A stretch of 64,000 nt of DNA from Formicarius rufipectus (GCA_013399695.1 VXAU01001325.1:720540-784539); one strand, 5' to 3'. Numbered from the stretch's first letter, positions 1 to 15,500 are shown. Notes: generated by a model not told the origin, from the letters alone. Numbers and translations: made by a program.

Positions 1-3000
1 TACTGTCATCTGCAAGGGTGGGGGTCTCAGATCCCCTCTGCAACACTCAACTACACACTTGCTGTAAATTAAGTAAAGGAGGTGTTTATCACATACATAG
101 GTCTGGGGACTCAGCTATAGATTTTCAGATGTCTGATGAAAGAAAGGTACCAGTGAGACACAGGAGTCCTTTCAGGCATTGTTTTGTCCTCCTTGCTGTC
201 ACAAAGCACTTCTGGCTCCGCTCATCTACCCTGTTAGGCAGAGCAGTGTCCACTCCTCAGTTTTCTTGTCCCAGTTTTCTGGTCCAGGAAGAGATCACCT
301 TGGCCTCTGCTCTGAGCCTTGTCCCCTTGCTTGTCTGTCCTCAAGTCATTCCCTCTCTCCCTCCCCTCCCAGGTCCAGTCAGTTCTTGACAGATATGTCC
401 TGTTCCCACTACTTACCATGAACAATCTCCTTTCCCAGCCTGATCAGCAAATCTGCTTCTCCCATCCCCCTTGTCAGTCAGCTTTTTTATCCTTTCTGCA
501 CTCATTGTCCAGTTTTTTGGTTGACATTGCAAGTCCTGGGCCCCCAACCCCCCACTGCTTTTTCCCCCTCTCAGCTTCTTTGCTTGATTTCCTGCCCTTC
601 CCCACACTACTTGTCCTTATCTGGTCACCTCCTGCCGTCTGCATTTCAATCAACTTTCTCCCACCTACTGACACCACTCACAGGTGGACAGGGAATAATG
701 TCCTGAGGTGTTCTGATCTCCAGCACATGCAAATTGCAGGGGTTTTTTCAAAGAATTCTGATAGATGCCTCCTTGGCAGGGAGTCCATCGTATCTTTGAA
801 TGAGTTCCTGCTCTCAGTGCAGAGCATGTAAGTGCTATCAAATGAAATCTCATGTAATTTTTTTCAGATGTTAAGCTTAATTCCTTTTCTATTAACTGCA
901 GTTCTCAAAGATGGCTACTGTTTGGGCTAAGAAGTTTCAAAAACTTCAGCCTGAGGCAGACATCCAGTGTGGGAAATTTATGTCCAACTGAAAGAGAGTT
1001 ATAAGCAGCTGAAAACAGGATCTTATAATGAGAAGTGTCAGACATCAATACTGGAAACTGCTACCACCTTGGCCCATAATATAGGCTTTGTTAAAGATAT
1101 CACCCAGGCTAACAATTGCTGTATCAAGTTATAGGCTAATGCCCTTTGCAACTGCTGAGTTATAAAATCTTTAATGATCTTTTTGGTTGCAGTGGTAAAC
1201 CTGGCAACAACTGGGAAAGACCCACAAAGATGGAGAAAAAGTAGAAAAGTAGAAAACTTGAGGTTTTCTACTGCATTTAAGTTACAACACTGGGAACTGA
1301 GAAATCTGAATTATATTCTTGGCTATGCCACAGGTTTCCTGTGTGACTTAGGTCTAGCTGAAGGTTAACCTTTTGATGCCTCAGGTTCCTCACCATATTT
1401 GTTGGGACAATGCTTATTTCATTTCCTAGGCTCTGCCGGTGTACTGAGCTAGTTTTCTTGGCTTCAATGACATGATCCACTAATCCTCTGTAATTTTTTA
1501 ACAGAAGGGAAAAGTCAAACTGCTCAGGTTTGAATCTATGGCTTGCATAATGGGAAGAAAGCAAGGAGGAATTTACTGGAATAATCCGGAAGTTGAAGTT
1601 ATGTTGGGCTCTGTCCCCAGAAGCGCAGAATCATTGTGTGTCAGCCCTGAAATGTCATATAAACAGTGCTTTGCAACTGCTGGAAATGGTTTCCTGACTT
1701 TGTTAAAGGAAGTGGGCTGTCTACATAAAGCTCTTGTCTGGGTCACGGTGACTAAACCTTTCTGCAGCATGCCTTTGTAAAGGTTTGGGTTTGGTTTGAA
1801 TCGGAAACATTCCCGTAAGTCTCAACAAATAACAAGGGTATAGAGCTTAATATATGTCTTTTGATCTGTGGAAGTGCAGAGTTGTCTCACCAGTAGATGT
1901 AGCCTGGCTCACCTGTACACTAAATCTGCTAATTCTGACAGGGTTTAGAGGACTAACCCTATTGTGTAACACTATAAACTTTAGTCATAATTGCTTGTAA
2001 AAAGTGCTGGGGAAAAACATCGAAGGAATTATGAGAATTTGAATTATATTCAGTTCTACGTATTCTGGCTTCAAAATCCAGAGATCACCTTGGTCTAATT
2101 CTCTTTGTTTTGCACCCATTGCAACTGCCTGGATCTCTCAGTCCTGTTCAGAAATCATTAGCTCATTGCTATTGAGAAAACAAAAATTTGTATTAAAGCA
2201 TCTATTCATGTTAGGTACCAAACATGTATATTCTGCAGCATCCCCGGAGATACACAGATGTCTGTATAACTGTTCACCATGCCATGTATTATTGTTTACG
2301 TAGCCTTAATTGAACATGCTCATACTGAATACAATTATTCTGATATATTAAACTACAGTACATGTGGTTAAAAAATAACAATGTGTCCTGGGAACAGTTA
2401 GCAAAACTACCAGAATGCAGATAAAAATTGTGTTATTAAAATGCAAAAATGGGCATTTATCTTTCCTGTTATCCCTATGGGGGCCATTACATTCAATAAT
2501 GAAAAGATGTCCCTTGAAATGGCTTTACTTTTTAATGAGGCTTTACCCATTGAGTCATAATCTCTGTTTTACTAATTACAAGCAGAAATGGCCTCCTAAG
2601 GCCTCTAACTGCTGAGCATGAGCGACTTCTAAATCTGAGTCTTCTCAGTCAGTGCTGAGACTTGGACGACTGAGGAGGTGTTGGACTACACCTGAGTTAA
2701 GGATGGGAATTGACTCTGCAAGCCGAGTATGTGAAGACTCAGCTAGGACATTTGCACATCAGAGTTTCAGTTCCTGGGCAGTTCTGTGATATTTTCCATA
2801 GTGCTTTAGTTGTTTACAATCCTCTGGTTAAACAAAAAAAACAACTAGGACACCCATTGTGATTACTTGCTGGTTGTTGTTTGGCCCCATGGACACTACT
2901 GTGTTTTCCTTTTACTCCAGCACTTGCCTTCATTTGGAGCGTGAAGAGCCAGACACTAACTGCTGGCACTGGGCCCCAGCTCTGACTCACTTGCCCTATC

Positions 3001-6000
3001 CTATAGTCAGTGGTACTCAGAAAACTACGTGGTGCAGGGACTGAACTCTTGCATTTCAGTAAAAGCCTGGCTTTTCCCTTCATCTGTCTGATTACCTATC
3101 TCCTCCTGAGCTTTTGAGCAGTAAACCAGTTTTGGTTAAAGAAGTTTGGCAAATACGACCCATTATCACGGCCACTGCTGCTTCTGATGGGATTCAGGGC
3201 TTTGCTACACGTTTGACATGGGAACTGGTTTACTCTTCTGAAGGGGGAAACATCTATTTCTGCAAACTGTCATTCAGAGAGCTGCCTAAAACTTGACAGC
3301 ACTAAGATTATTTTTATGATAAAACACTAAAGCATTGCCAACACAGAGGTGAATGGTTCAGGCTGTCAATCCAAAGTCTCGTAACATGCACCAAAATACG
3401 GGATTCAGGGGGCCAAAAGGGAGCTAACAAAACATTATTTAAGTTAGAAAACTAAGTAATGGAAAGCAAGGAAATTCCAGGATGAATTGGTCCCCACCAG
3501 CTCTAAGCCACCTTTCCTTTTCTAAAGTCAGTTTATCTGTTCTCATCCTTATGCTCCAGGTCATTTCATCTCTGCTTTTTATGCTAGTGGCTTTCTCTCA
3601 GGTAATGAATATCAAAAGAGAGAGGAGAGAAGGAGAGAAAGAAGCTGTCGGCTTTTTGTTTTAGTGCCAAAACGGAATCTGCGGGAACCTTCTCAGGTCC
3701 ATGAAGGAACACCCCGTGGTGATGTTAAACTGAGAAGCCGGAGTAAGACTTTCCTCATGCTCTGGGTGCTACAGTTTTTCAGAGCTTGGTCATTTTGTGA
3801 CAGGTTTTCATAGCCACCTCTGTTATTTACGAAGGCACTGCATCAAAACCTACAAACACTAGAGCTTTTTAGAGAAAAACTTGACAGTGATTTTTAAACT
3901 GGCAAATCCGTTTATTTTCCCATAGCCTTTTTCTTGGAAATCACTGAACTGTTTGGCTAAAAGGTTCCATAGAATAAAATGCAGCGTGAGTCAGATGGCA
4001 TGGAAATGAGCATTGCTAAAGATTGAAGTTTGGCATGACTGTAAATAACAGAATCCAGGTCTTTGTATGAGTCAATCTTAATAATAGATGGGGCGATCAA
4101 ACCATCCCGTATGATAAATTGCCATAACTTCCATTTCACAGCTTGAAAACTTCTGATGTTTGTGGGAGGGAGGTTGGCAGTAGAGCCTTCTACTGATGAG
4201 CCTGGCACTCAGAGGTTCCCCAGGGTTGTGCAGTAGCTGCTGGTGAATCTGGAATGGAGGGCTGACCTCAGATTTCCCCTGTAACCACAGACTGTCCTTG
4301 ATTTTGCTTGGCTCAACAATGCTTCCTCTCTCTCAGTCACATCACTCCCATAGTTTTCTTCACTGTTGTCTCTCTCTGACTTCTCTCCCTCTTCTACTCT
4401 TTCCTTGGCTTCCCTTCTCAAAGTATTTTAGTCTTTACACTTACACTTTCCCATGACTTCTGACTGAAAGTTTAACCCAGTTTGTCTGCCTTAGAGAGAG
4501 GTATGGTTTCCATTCCAGGAGAAAACAGTGCTGGGCACATATTTCCTGCCCACTGTCACCCTCTTCACCTCACAGTTCTCGACTTCTGGTTGGCCTCAGG
4601 AGTAAAAAGGAGACAGGCTGGATTGCATTCTTGGTGGCTGTGGGAGGAAGAGCTGGAAGCCTGGTCTAGTGTCTGTAGGACTTGTTTTTATGTCACATTC
4701 CACATGGTATAGGAAAGTAACATTATATATGGCTGTAATCTCTGGTTAGTGACATTTGGTGGTTCCACAGTTGGATTACATCATATTTATCTTGCCTCAG
4801 GCAAACCTTAATTGTGAACACTTTAGTTTTTCCACTAGTTTTCCCAAGAAGTTCACCGTGCCCACATCAGTCAGATCTGAATCATTTAAAACCTTCCACA
4901 AATGTGCTTTTTTGGTTGGATTGAATGTCTCTAGGTTGGATGTGAGGTTTTCCAGTGTGACTTCATTTCCTAGTAGGAAACAATCACAGGGGTTTGAGGT
5001 GTGTCCCACAGCCCAGCTGAGGGGCAGCAGCTCTGGGCAGCAGCTCCTTGCAGGCAGCCCTGGTGGCTGAGTTTGGTCTGGCAGGAGGTGGGACACTCCG
5101 AGGGGTGCAGGGAGCAGGGCAACTCTTACCCAGTGTAGCTCCTTCCCTGGAAAGGGAGAGGTCTCTGTTGTTCATTCCTCTTCAGCAATTTCTCATGTTA
5201 TGAGCATCTGGAGAATCTGTGTGGAGACTTCTGGGGATACAGGCAGCAGAGCTTCTGGCACAGGTGACCCTCCAGGGTCTTTTAAACCTCAAGGTAATTT
5301 AATATGAAAACAGTGAAGTTACTGAGGCACCCACACAGTAACTTGCTGGGACTGAACTGGAGATAATAAATCCCTAGAAAGCCATGTTGTAGACCTGATC
5401 AGGTGTTTTGTCACTGCATTTCCCAGGCAGTGGAAAGGCAGGGGAGAGCCATCCAGCTGACTATTCTATCCAGACCACAGACCATACTTATGCAGCTGAA
5501 GACCTTCCATACCCATCTCTCACTAGAAGAAATGTGGCTGCATTTGCCAGGGTGCCATGCCAGCATTAATGCTCCCTCCCAAAGTCAGTTGGCTGGCTTT
5601 CGGTGTCTGTGTGTTTTTGGCATAGGCAATCCACACTCCCAGATAAGTGGGAGCCTGCTGCATTGTGAGATTACTTTTCTTGTTACTTCCTTCCAGAGGG
5701 ATTGGCAGGAACACTTACAAACCCTCCTGGGCCTGACAGCAAAGGCTGAAATTGTCAGTCTGAGTGGGTTCTGACTTGTCACCTTGAGCTAATGGAAAAA
5801 AATGCATGCAATTTGGCAGGCCAGGTAGGGGGGGTTGACCTCCAAGCCTTTGTCTCTGTTAGTTTTGCCTTAGAGAAGGTGTGGCAGCAAAGCAGGGTCA
5901 GGATTCCCTCTTGCTCTACTGAAATGTGTCACAGTGAGGTGGAGATCCGGACTTTTCAAACCTTTTATGGAACCAGCAGATGTAGCCAGGATAGCAAGCC

Positions 6001-6413
6001 CAGGCTTTCAAAAGTCAGAAGCCAAGCTTCGAAACATCACAGAACTTGCTTAAAACCACAAGGTGTTTCTCAGATGTTTCCTCTGAGTTTTAATTCAATA
6101 TTCAACTGGAAACCAAGAGCAACATACTCTTTCTAAAAGAAAAAAGAAACCTCAAAAATATGAGCATTAGATTCTAAAAGATTAAGAATAAAATATAGAG
6201 TCACGAAGGCTTTCAACTCTCATAAAATTCTGAAAACAACTTATTTTCATTTCAAAACCCTCTAAGCTATAAAAGGAAGATTTTTGGTAAAACAGCTCTG
6301 ACTCATTCTAGCACATTTTCTCCTCATTCATGCATTCTTTTGACTCAGACTAAAAGACTTGGATTGCAAAGCCTCATGTGTGTGTGTGTGTTCTTTTTTT
6401 TTTTGCTTCACAG
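1..6413 (+). other. SULF1: SULF1 intron, 5' end outside the window
   Basis: No exon of the known SULF1 N-terminal region (signal peptide, DDQD metal site, CPSR formylglycine motif) can be found here in any frame, so the window opens inside an intron and those exons lie upstream. The sequence is AT-rich with pyrimidine-rich stretches (for example about 350-640) that produce long low-complexity open frames on both strands. I see no recognisable repeat family or RNA gene. A short TG-dinucleotide run (6377-6390) and a pyrimidine tract lead into the first acceptor, whose AG ends at 6413. Confidence 0.75.
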
Positions 6414-6565
6414 CTTTTTTTGGGAAATACCTCAATGAATACAATGGCAGCTACATCCCTCCTGGGTGGAGAGAGTGGGTTGGATTAGTGAAGAACTCTC
6501 GCTTCTATAATTACACCATTTCTCGCAATGGTAACAAAGAGAAGCATGGATTTGATTATGCAAAG
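6414..6565 (+). CDS. SULF1: SULF1 exon, sulfatase domain (FFGKYLNEYNGSYIPPGW)
   Basis: The acceptor is a T-rich tract plus CAG at 6411-6413 and the donor is AAG|GTATTT. The exon begins with two bases that complete a split Ala codon and ends on a whole codon (KHGFDYAK). It encodes FFGKYLNEYNGSYIPPGWRE and NSRFYNYT, strongly conserved in Sulf proteins. The NGS and NYT sequons are likely N-glycosylation sites. Confidence 0.97.
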
Positions 6566-9500
6566 GTATTTTCCAGACACATAAATGCCACATGATTAAT
6601 CCATATAAAAATAGCTTTCAGATAATTAATTAACCAGGTAATTAATTACTTAACCAACTACAACCATGAAATTGAGATGTCATTTTCTCTCCAGGGCATT
6701 GTAGATCAATTTCCATGTAAGAATATTAATCACTCAACAGAAGAAAGTTTCCCAGGGCTCTTTAGTGGAGTCCGGTGGTTCCCCCTTTCCTCCCTCCCTC
6801 CTTTGCTCTCTCTCTTCTAAGACAGTGATGGTTTGGTGGCAGGAGCACATACTAAATAAAAGCCTTTACCCAAAATAACTGTGCCCCTTGTGCTACTGAA
6901 CTTTAAAGTTTGCTGAGTGTTGTGAGTTATTACCCATAGAAGAAATCTCAGTTAATGTTATTTTCCATGATAACAGTGCACACCAAAGAAGGGCTGTATG
7001 CCTGTGGTGTCAGACTCCGGATATCACTACGAGAGTAGATAAGCACAAGAACACGGCCGTTGGAAAAGTTCAGAGTTTGTTTGTGCTCTTGACAAAGTGT
7101 GGAAAGCATGCCAGGGTGACCTGCCCACTGCCATGAAGTTTCTCGGAAAGGCTTAGGAGCACAGATCGCAGACTTCCCAGCCTGCAGAAAGCAATCTGGA
7201 ATTTCCTCCAACTAGCTCAAGGAAGATGATACAGATGTTGCAGCTGTGTTTTCTGACCCATGTAATGAGATTTTATTGGAAGCTTGCAATGCCTGTTTCT
7301 GATTTTCCCATCCATAGAAATTACATGATACTGATTATATATTTATAGAGAGTAAAAAGAAGAAAATAAAGACTATTGGTTAGTTATGCATTCCTTACAC
7401 AGACCGTGTATATAGCTAGAATAAACAGAGAAGCAGGAGGGGATCAGATGCTTTGGGAGAGCACTTATACTGGTGTTTCATTTGAACAGGGTGCAAACCC
7501 AAAAATTACCACAACCCTGGTGCCCCGCACTCATTATCCATTTTAGAAAAACAAAGACCACTTGCTGTCTCTTCCATATGCTTTCAGGGTTTGTAGCAGC
7601 CAGGGCTACTGTGTGTGCTCCGAGTGTGCTCCAGGAGAGGGGAAGGGGCAGGGGGATAGGGAATGGGCGAGTGAGGAGGTCACAGCTGGTTGGCTTGTCC
7701 TAACACTGACATGCGACACAGACCTTGTCCCTCAGGCTCTGCTTTTGCAGCTGTTTGAGGCCTCGAATCCACAACATAAGATTAGTCATGCCTGCAAGTG
7801 CTTGAAATTACCAACATTGTCTCAGCACTTTCTCAATAAAGCTTGCGCTAGACCTCCAGGCCAACAGTGAATACTCTAAGGTGGCAGGTGGTTTAATTTA
7901 AGTTTTCATCTTTTTTTCTTAGTTCCATTTCCTTCCTTCCCCTTGTAGGCTTCCATTTGCCACCTTGGCTGTGGGTTAAGCTAGTTTAATAGCAAGTCAC
8001 AACCTTAATCTCAGCAGCTGCACTGCTTAAAGTTGCACAGTTAAATGAACAGAGCCTGCAGGAATTCAACTGCACCCTGCATCCTCATTTGCAATTTCTT
8101 TGATAAAGATTTTTTGCAGTCTGTTCCACTTTGTACATATGCAAAAGTAGAGTCTGAACAAAGACTGTACAAGAAAGGTTTATGTAAACATAAAGCCAGC
8201 ATAGGAGTCAATGTTAGTTGGGAGCCAGTACCTTGTGAAGTGTTTTACCAGTGAAATTCAAGAAACATATCTTTGTCAGTACAGTCTGTTGTTTAAAATG
8301 ATACTCTGCATTATATAACAAAATCTAGTAATCAAATTTACTTAATTCTTTCTGTTGTATCTGATTTGCAAAATGCTCTCTCATTTTCTGTGGCATTGCC
8401 TGTTTAAGAAAGTAATTACTGCTTGGTCTCCTCTGTGCTCCCTCAAATCATATATCTCTTTGAGGATATGTTTTTACTTCCTGATCTGAGTTTTAATGAG
8501 GACTTGAAAATAACATAATAACATGATAGTATGTGATCTAATTAATCATGCACTTTGTAACTTTTGCTTTGTGTTAATCGTATGTTCCAGGACTACTTCA
8601 CAGACCTAATCACTAATGAGAGCATTAATTACTTCAGAATGTCCAAGAGGATATATCCCCATAGGCCCATAATGATGGTCATCAGCCACGCTGCACCCCA
8701 TGGCCCCGAGGATTCTGCACCACAGTTCTCAGAGCTCTACCCCAACGCTTCACAGCATATGTAAGTCAAAATCACACACTACCAGGCCTGCTCCTTGTAC
8801 CTGCTCTTGTGAGCTGTTTGTTAATGGAGACATCCATGAACAGAGAATTCAAGTATAATAAACTCACAGTAAGCAGTGAATGTTTGCTTGGGTTTTTTTG
8901 CTGTGCTTGCTCCTGTTGCGGGGGAGAGTGACAGCTCTGACCATTATTAAAGCAGAGAGAAGCTCTTTTCCTCCTGGGAAGTTGTGGGAGATTAAAAGGT
9001 CAGTATTTGGCTTTGTAAGGGCAGCTCCTTACAATACCCTGAAAATATGTAGACACAGGTCAGGATCTGTTGGAAAGATATTACTTCCTTCATTTTCCTC
9101 TAAGATATGTGCTTCCTGGCCTCTAACTAACTGAATGCATTGAGAATAAAAACACCCTTTTGAAGCTTTTTAGTGCACCAGATTTGTTTATAGACCAGAT
9201 ACTGGTAGATTCCCAAAGAAGTCTATTAAACTGCATTTTAAAATAACATGCTTAATCTTTCCTGGTGATTAAACTATAATAATAATTAAAGAAAATAACT
9301 ATTCCTTTTGTTTTTAGAACTGAAACTAACTCCTGCTAAAAATCTGTGGATAGTTCTGGATTCCACATCTTGCTTCATAGCTTGAATATTCTGGGTCCTT
9401 TTCCTTGCAGTGAGATGCTATGTCAGCTTTCCACTTCACTTGTGTCTACCGGGGGATTGTAGACCAGTCTTGCCATTTGTTCTTAAACAATGTCTTTGTG

Positions 9501-12500
9501 CATCAAGCCCCACCTTATTAAAATATTTCAGCAGGATTGTACATTCATTTGGCCTTTAAAAATGAGGAGAAATCAGTTTCATAAGAGAGTGGGAAAGCTT
9601 CTTGGTCTACAAATTGCGTTTCGAACACTGCAGTAGCTCACACTCAAAGATGTTTTTTGTACTTACATCACATACTTTAAAATTGCAATGTAGCAGTTAC
9701 TCCATGAACTGTATACATAAACTGATCACTAGTTGGGGCCAGAAAGAGATTTGCTGTTCATGGCATATGGTTAAATATTTGTTAGTTTGTATATTTTTAT
9801 CCTCTTACTGGCTACTACTTTCTAGATGCACCAGTTTCCCTGACCTTATAATCCTACATTCTCAATGATCACACATTCCTGAGACTAGACTTCGCAGGTC
9901 TGTCATGTTTTGTAGTCATTTAGATATCCAAAGTAATTTCTACCTGTATAGAGATCTAATAAAACTGAGATTTTAGTTTGCAAATAAGATAGACATGAAC
10001 ACATAAAACCTGCTATATTGGTTTGTATGAAAGACCTTTTTAAGTCAGTATCCTGAATTATGTACTCCAGCAGAAAGCAACAGGGAATGCTTGGGCAGGG
10101 CAGGGGGAGGATAAACCCACAGACTTTTTTCCCTGTTTTTCCAGGTTCTGAAAATTATCACTTTAAGTGAAGCATCCAGGCCAGTGTGCCCCATTCTCTG
10201 CATCGGTCTGACCTCTTTTTCAGCTCTAGTGGCAACCCCACCATTCTGTGGCAAGAAGTTCCACGATGTCACTCTGTGCATTGAGGGCAAAGGTCCACCT
10301 TTTCTTTCCTTCTAAACCTGGAGCTTGGTTATGCCACCTGTGTCTCTTACTTCCCATCCTGGGAAGAATAATGAATAGCCACTACATCACATTTGATGGA
10401 TCTCTCACATGTCTGCTTTCAATTGCCACTTTTCAAAGCAAGAGAGTTATTTCTACTTGTTCTCACCCCCTTCAACAGATTGCTTCCCGTTTAGTGGCAC
10501 AGACTGCCTAGCCCGAGGCAAGCCATCCTGTCTGCTGGGGAACTATCCATCATACAGGAGGGTAGGATTCCAACTGTCTCAGCTCAGCTGTGGGGACAGT
10601 GTCTGGAAGAAAAGCACTGGAATTATTGAATCTCCCCCTAACCTCTCCCCAGGCCAAAGCAACTCATTTTAGACTCCTTGCTCACTGTATTCTAAAAAGT
10701 ACTTGTGGGAACTTGCTTTGGTTTATCATGTTCTTGACACTTTCTACTGCTTGGTGTTTTCAGCCTACTTGTTTTCTAGTTTGTGCTGCTAGAACAAATG
10801 GATTTAGTCTCCAAATTTTTAGCTACCTCTCCACCTTCTACAGGTTGCATGTTACCTGCTAAGGTCAAGCAAAGATCCTAGTTGTCTGTTCGAGGCTTAG
10901 TTTCATTTAAGTACTTGAGTGTAAATTTATTTTTGTTTGTGTAGACTCCTGGGATCTAAATACCTTGCTCTGCTGGTCTACTTGTGAGAACCCTTGGCCA
11001 TGCTTCTTCTTTTCTTCTGGTGTTGTTGATTTCTTGACAACCTTCTTGCAAAGATTTGTTTCTCTATTGACCTCAAGAGATCCTTGCTTCATTGTTTTGT
11101 GTTTCTTCTTGCCCTGACTGACTGCATGTGTTAAAGTTCAGTCTGCAGACTAAGAAATGAGGCAAAATTAAGATAAACTACCAGTTTGGGTGGCTGAAGA
11201 TTCCAAACAACTGATTTCTCTGCCAGAAATATTAGCAACATGCTCTAAAAGATTTAGGAAGTTCAGTTCTTACAGAAATATTTGATACTCCCTATGAAAA
11301 CAGTACAAGAACAATAAAATCCCTCCTGCCAAGGTTTGTGTAATTTAAACATTTAACCCTTAGGTTTTCTTCCTTGGTGGTCAAGCACCATTTGAATCTC
11401 TTTCTTTCTGACCTTGGGTGACAGCCATCTGACCTTGGATTTTGTTTTTAAAAATGTCGTTGCTGTATCATGTTACTGTAACGCCTACCTCCAACAAAGA
11501 AGGGAAACCAGGTCAAAAGCTGCTTGCTGGCTTAACAAACTGAGATGGAAGGTTATACCTACAAACCAAGGATTAAGATAGCCTGTCAACCACATGTGAG
11601 GGGAAGTTTTGCTTGAAAGAACAGTAGCTGAAGCAGGCCCTTAAATTATATGATGTCTCTTTGCTGGTAAAATGCCTGTCATTTGATTGAAATGCTGCTT
11701 CTGTAAATTAAACAAACAAACCCACCAAAAAAAACCCAAAACAAAACCAAAAAAAAGAACACCAACCCACAACCCAGAAGTTTGTTTAGAAGAAGATTTT
11801 TACTGGCACATATAAAGACGGGAGTGGCTACAGCAGGAAATACTCCAGTTCAGGGAGAGTTCTGCCCTCAAATGTGAACGTCTGTTGGTCTTATTTCCTC
11901 CCTTATCAACGTGGCAAGAAGAAAATCAAATTAATGCAGCTGTGAAGTCCATAAGATTAATGAAAAAGACATCAAAACCAAAAAGAAGAATTACATGCCA
12001 TCGTTATGTTACAGTCCTGTCCTCCTCAGCACAAACAGCCTGCTGGAGTGGCATGAAAAGTCTTACAAGGACAAGAACAGTAATTATATGTATGCTGTTT
12101 AATTACTAATATTAAGTGATTTCTGCTAAATTTATTAGCTCCAGTTTAAAATGAGATGCAAACTACATCATACTGGAAGCAGCACACACTCCATTGTTTT
12201 TAAGCATCCTTTCTCCCTCCCACTCTCTCATTTCTGCTCTCCTTAAAATATGTCCTATTTCTGACATCTAAAAATATTTCTGAAGGTTTATTCTGGCTGC
12301 TATCACCATAATGAGTAACATATTTTCTGAAAATAAATCATACTAATGCATGTACTTTAGCTATGCCCAGAAATTACTTCTGTGAAAGAAAATGGAACTG
12401 GAGAAGATGCAATAGATGAAAGCAATACATAGATTTTTGTTGTGGTAGTGAATATCATCTGCTGGAGAGCAGGGTTGCTAGACCTTTGGAAGTGTTGTTA

Positions 12501-15500
12501 AATGTTTGGTTATGAAGTTGTGTTTCAGGACAATCTGGTTCCATCAGACAGCTGAGCAGGAAAGCTCGGACTCAAGGGATGCTCTAGTGAAAGCCTGAAT
12601 TCTCAGTTGCACTCAGGGCCTCTGGCACTTTGACTTCCCTTTACCTTCCAGTGTGAAGTCTTACCTTCCAGTCTTAGGGGAACTCTGCATCAGACCTAAG
12701 CTGTTTATAAACTGTGAAGCAAACAAACATTAGAAGCAAAAATCTGCAGGAGGCAGGTTTACTGAAGAATGTAAAAAATGGAAATCTGAGACACTGCTGG
12801 CTGTGCTGAGTTAAAAATCCTTAAGCTGGCAGGAGGAATGATGGGCAAATTTTATGACTACCTGGATTAAATCCTATTGCCAAGTTAGGGATCTTAGGAG
12901 GAGCAGATAGAAGTCAAGTTGGGAGACATCAGAAACCTTCCCAAGCTAAAGTGAGAAAATGTAGAGTGATATGAAAGACAGAACTGTATATTTCCATTTG
13001 AAGATCATATGATAGATCCTGTTAGACCAGGTGTGGAGGTATCAGTGTGTCTGCAGTAGTGAAGCATGAAGAGAAGTGCTCTTGCACCTCTAGAACTCCA
13101 GAGAAGTCTTAACTGGGAGTTTGGAGTGTGAGGTGGCTGCATCTGGAATCACTGAGGCCAAATCTCAAGCATCTGACCGTTACAGTGTTATCTGTTGTAG
13201 TGTGGACATTTAACCATTAGAGTGGGATCATCCATTTGCATCAATAACAGATCTTGACATGTCAGTATGTAGTGTCAGTGCTGGCCTGAGCAGTGATGAT
13301 CAACATCATCACATGTCATTAGGAGTGCGACTTTAAACAAGACTAGAAGAAATTGTGTGAAATAGAAATGTAAGATTCTAGTTGCACAATTAGCTTCTGC
13401 AGCAGCAACAAATAATGTTTCCTAAAATAAAAAGGTGTTATATTTAACAAGTAACAAGATTTTTACTTCTTTGTTCTGAAATGTAGCAGTTAATGTGTTA
13501 CAGTTAAGGAGTGAAACCTTCATAACTCATATCCCCAGATCTATAAATATCACTGGGTTTAAAAGATTCCTCTTTTAAAAGGCATCAAAAGTAGACCTAA
13601 TATGGTAAAATTCAACTTCACATTAATACTGACCAAAACCACCAGTCATGGGTTTGTTTATTTTACTTTTAGTTTTGCCCAGGATCTAGGCTTCCTGCTT
13701 TCCAAGAACAGTGTCTAAACCTGGAAGTCTGGAAACAAAGAGTTTGCTTCCTTTTTTTAATTTGCTTTTTTTTTTCCTGAAGAAACATGGCTACTTATGC
13801 TGTGTTTGCTAATCATATTTCAAAGAATAATAGATATGTAATATCTAATAATTATGTACAGAAACTATTCATTTTTCTCAGTTTTACCATGGGTATTACT
13901 TTAAAATGTTGTTGACTTTTATTTTCATCAAAGGAAAATATTCCTGGGGCACCTAAGTACTGTTTTGTTATCACTAACTGGAGCACTCCCAATCCAAACA
14001 CATTAGCCAAACACTTTTGGGATAAAAACCCCTGAGAACTCTATGGAATTATTCAAAACCAAAATTTTTTAAGCAGTATTTTTGTGAACATAACTTTCTT
14101 TTGTTGAATAGAAACAGAAGGGAATTAGGATATTGTAAATAGGGACAAACACAGATTTTTTTACTACAAGCAATTGAACAAATGTTTGTAAATATGTTTG
14201 TTTCTTTCCACATTAGCCCATCTGTTAGAGACTTGTTTATATTTAGATCATTTTTTTGGAAAGCAAACATTAATTTTAAGTTGTACTGAATTCTGGAAGC
14301 TCTTAAAATATGCTGTACTCTGTTTTATTTCTTTTTCACACAGATATCACAACTGTGTAAACAGCATTAGTCAAGTCGAATCTCATGTTTGTTTCTTAAA
14401 CTCTAAAATATCTTTTTGTAATAATGTTTTGTAATTTTTTGTAATAATGATTTGTAAAAGGGCTATATTCTACTTTATTGAATATCACAATTCAGTTACT
14501 AAGAGAAGACAATGAAATTAATTTCTGAAATATTTGCTGCTTGGGGACTCATTTTAATAGATGCTCAGGTAAAAGCATACATTGTTTTGGGTTGTTTGGT
14601 CTGGGTTTTTTTTAATTTCTTGTCAAACCTAAAGTTACTGTGGTACATTAAAAGCCAAATAAGATGCATTCTTTATTTTGAATTTATATATATAAATACA
14701 GTAAATACGTTTTCAGAAGGAGTTCCTGAGATGTTTTGCCCACAGAGGTGACTGATAATACAACTCCTTTTGTCTCAACATAAATACCTATTTGAGCTGA
14801 TGCTTACAGATAAATAAATGATAGGTTTTGTGGTGAATCTTCCTTTAAAGAGAAAAGTGCATTACTGCTTATAGGTGTTTACTCCTTCCATAGCCTATAG
14901 AACATTCAGTTATCACTAGATATCTCTGTAACTTTATTTACACAGGTAGGAGAATGATTACAAAACTTCAGGGTGAATTACTGTTTTCATTATGAGGATG
15001 TGCTTATAGGAAAGTGCCTGACTATATTCAGTATTTGTTATTGTTAAGTATTTGGGAGTTTTTGTTAAACTGAGGTATCACCTTATGAACCTGGCATCTT
15101 CCAGTGTCCTGCCCAGTGCCAGAAGAGATTTGTCATGAAGTCTCTATATAGTAAGTTTTGCCTAGTATGTGTTGGACGAATGTAGGTGAGGAATTGAGCA
15201 ATCTAGATTAACCCAAATTAGTATATTCTAAAGAAGGACAAATACTGCAGTAGCTCCTTGCCGGACTTAGAGGCCATGGACAATCTGAAAATAATGGGCT
15301 CCCTGACAGTCTGCTGATCATGGATCAACTAATGTGGCCTTTGTGACTGAGACAAGGCAACGGAGACATGGTACATACCTTCAACTTTAAACTCCTGGTA
15401 GTGCAAAGAGAAGTCAAGGAAATGTAGATGTCAGTGTTACTTTACAGCAGTACTTGTCAATACAGAGCAAAATCCTTCCCAAAAATGAATGAAACAGTGA

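Noticed and set aside
319..831. 170-codon plus-strand open frame near the left edge
   Set aside because: It lies in a pyrimidine-rich stretch that suppresses stops. The peptide is Ser/Leu/Pro-biased and low in complexity, with no family resemblance. An overlapping minus-strand frame of similar length exists.
2625..2680. Imperfect hairpin CTCAG-TCAGTG-CTGAG
   Set aside because: The stem is short and interrupted. It is too weak for a microRNA precursor and lies in ordinary intron DNA.
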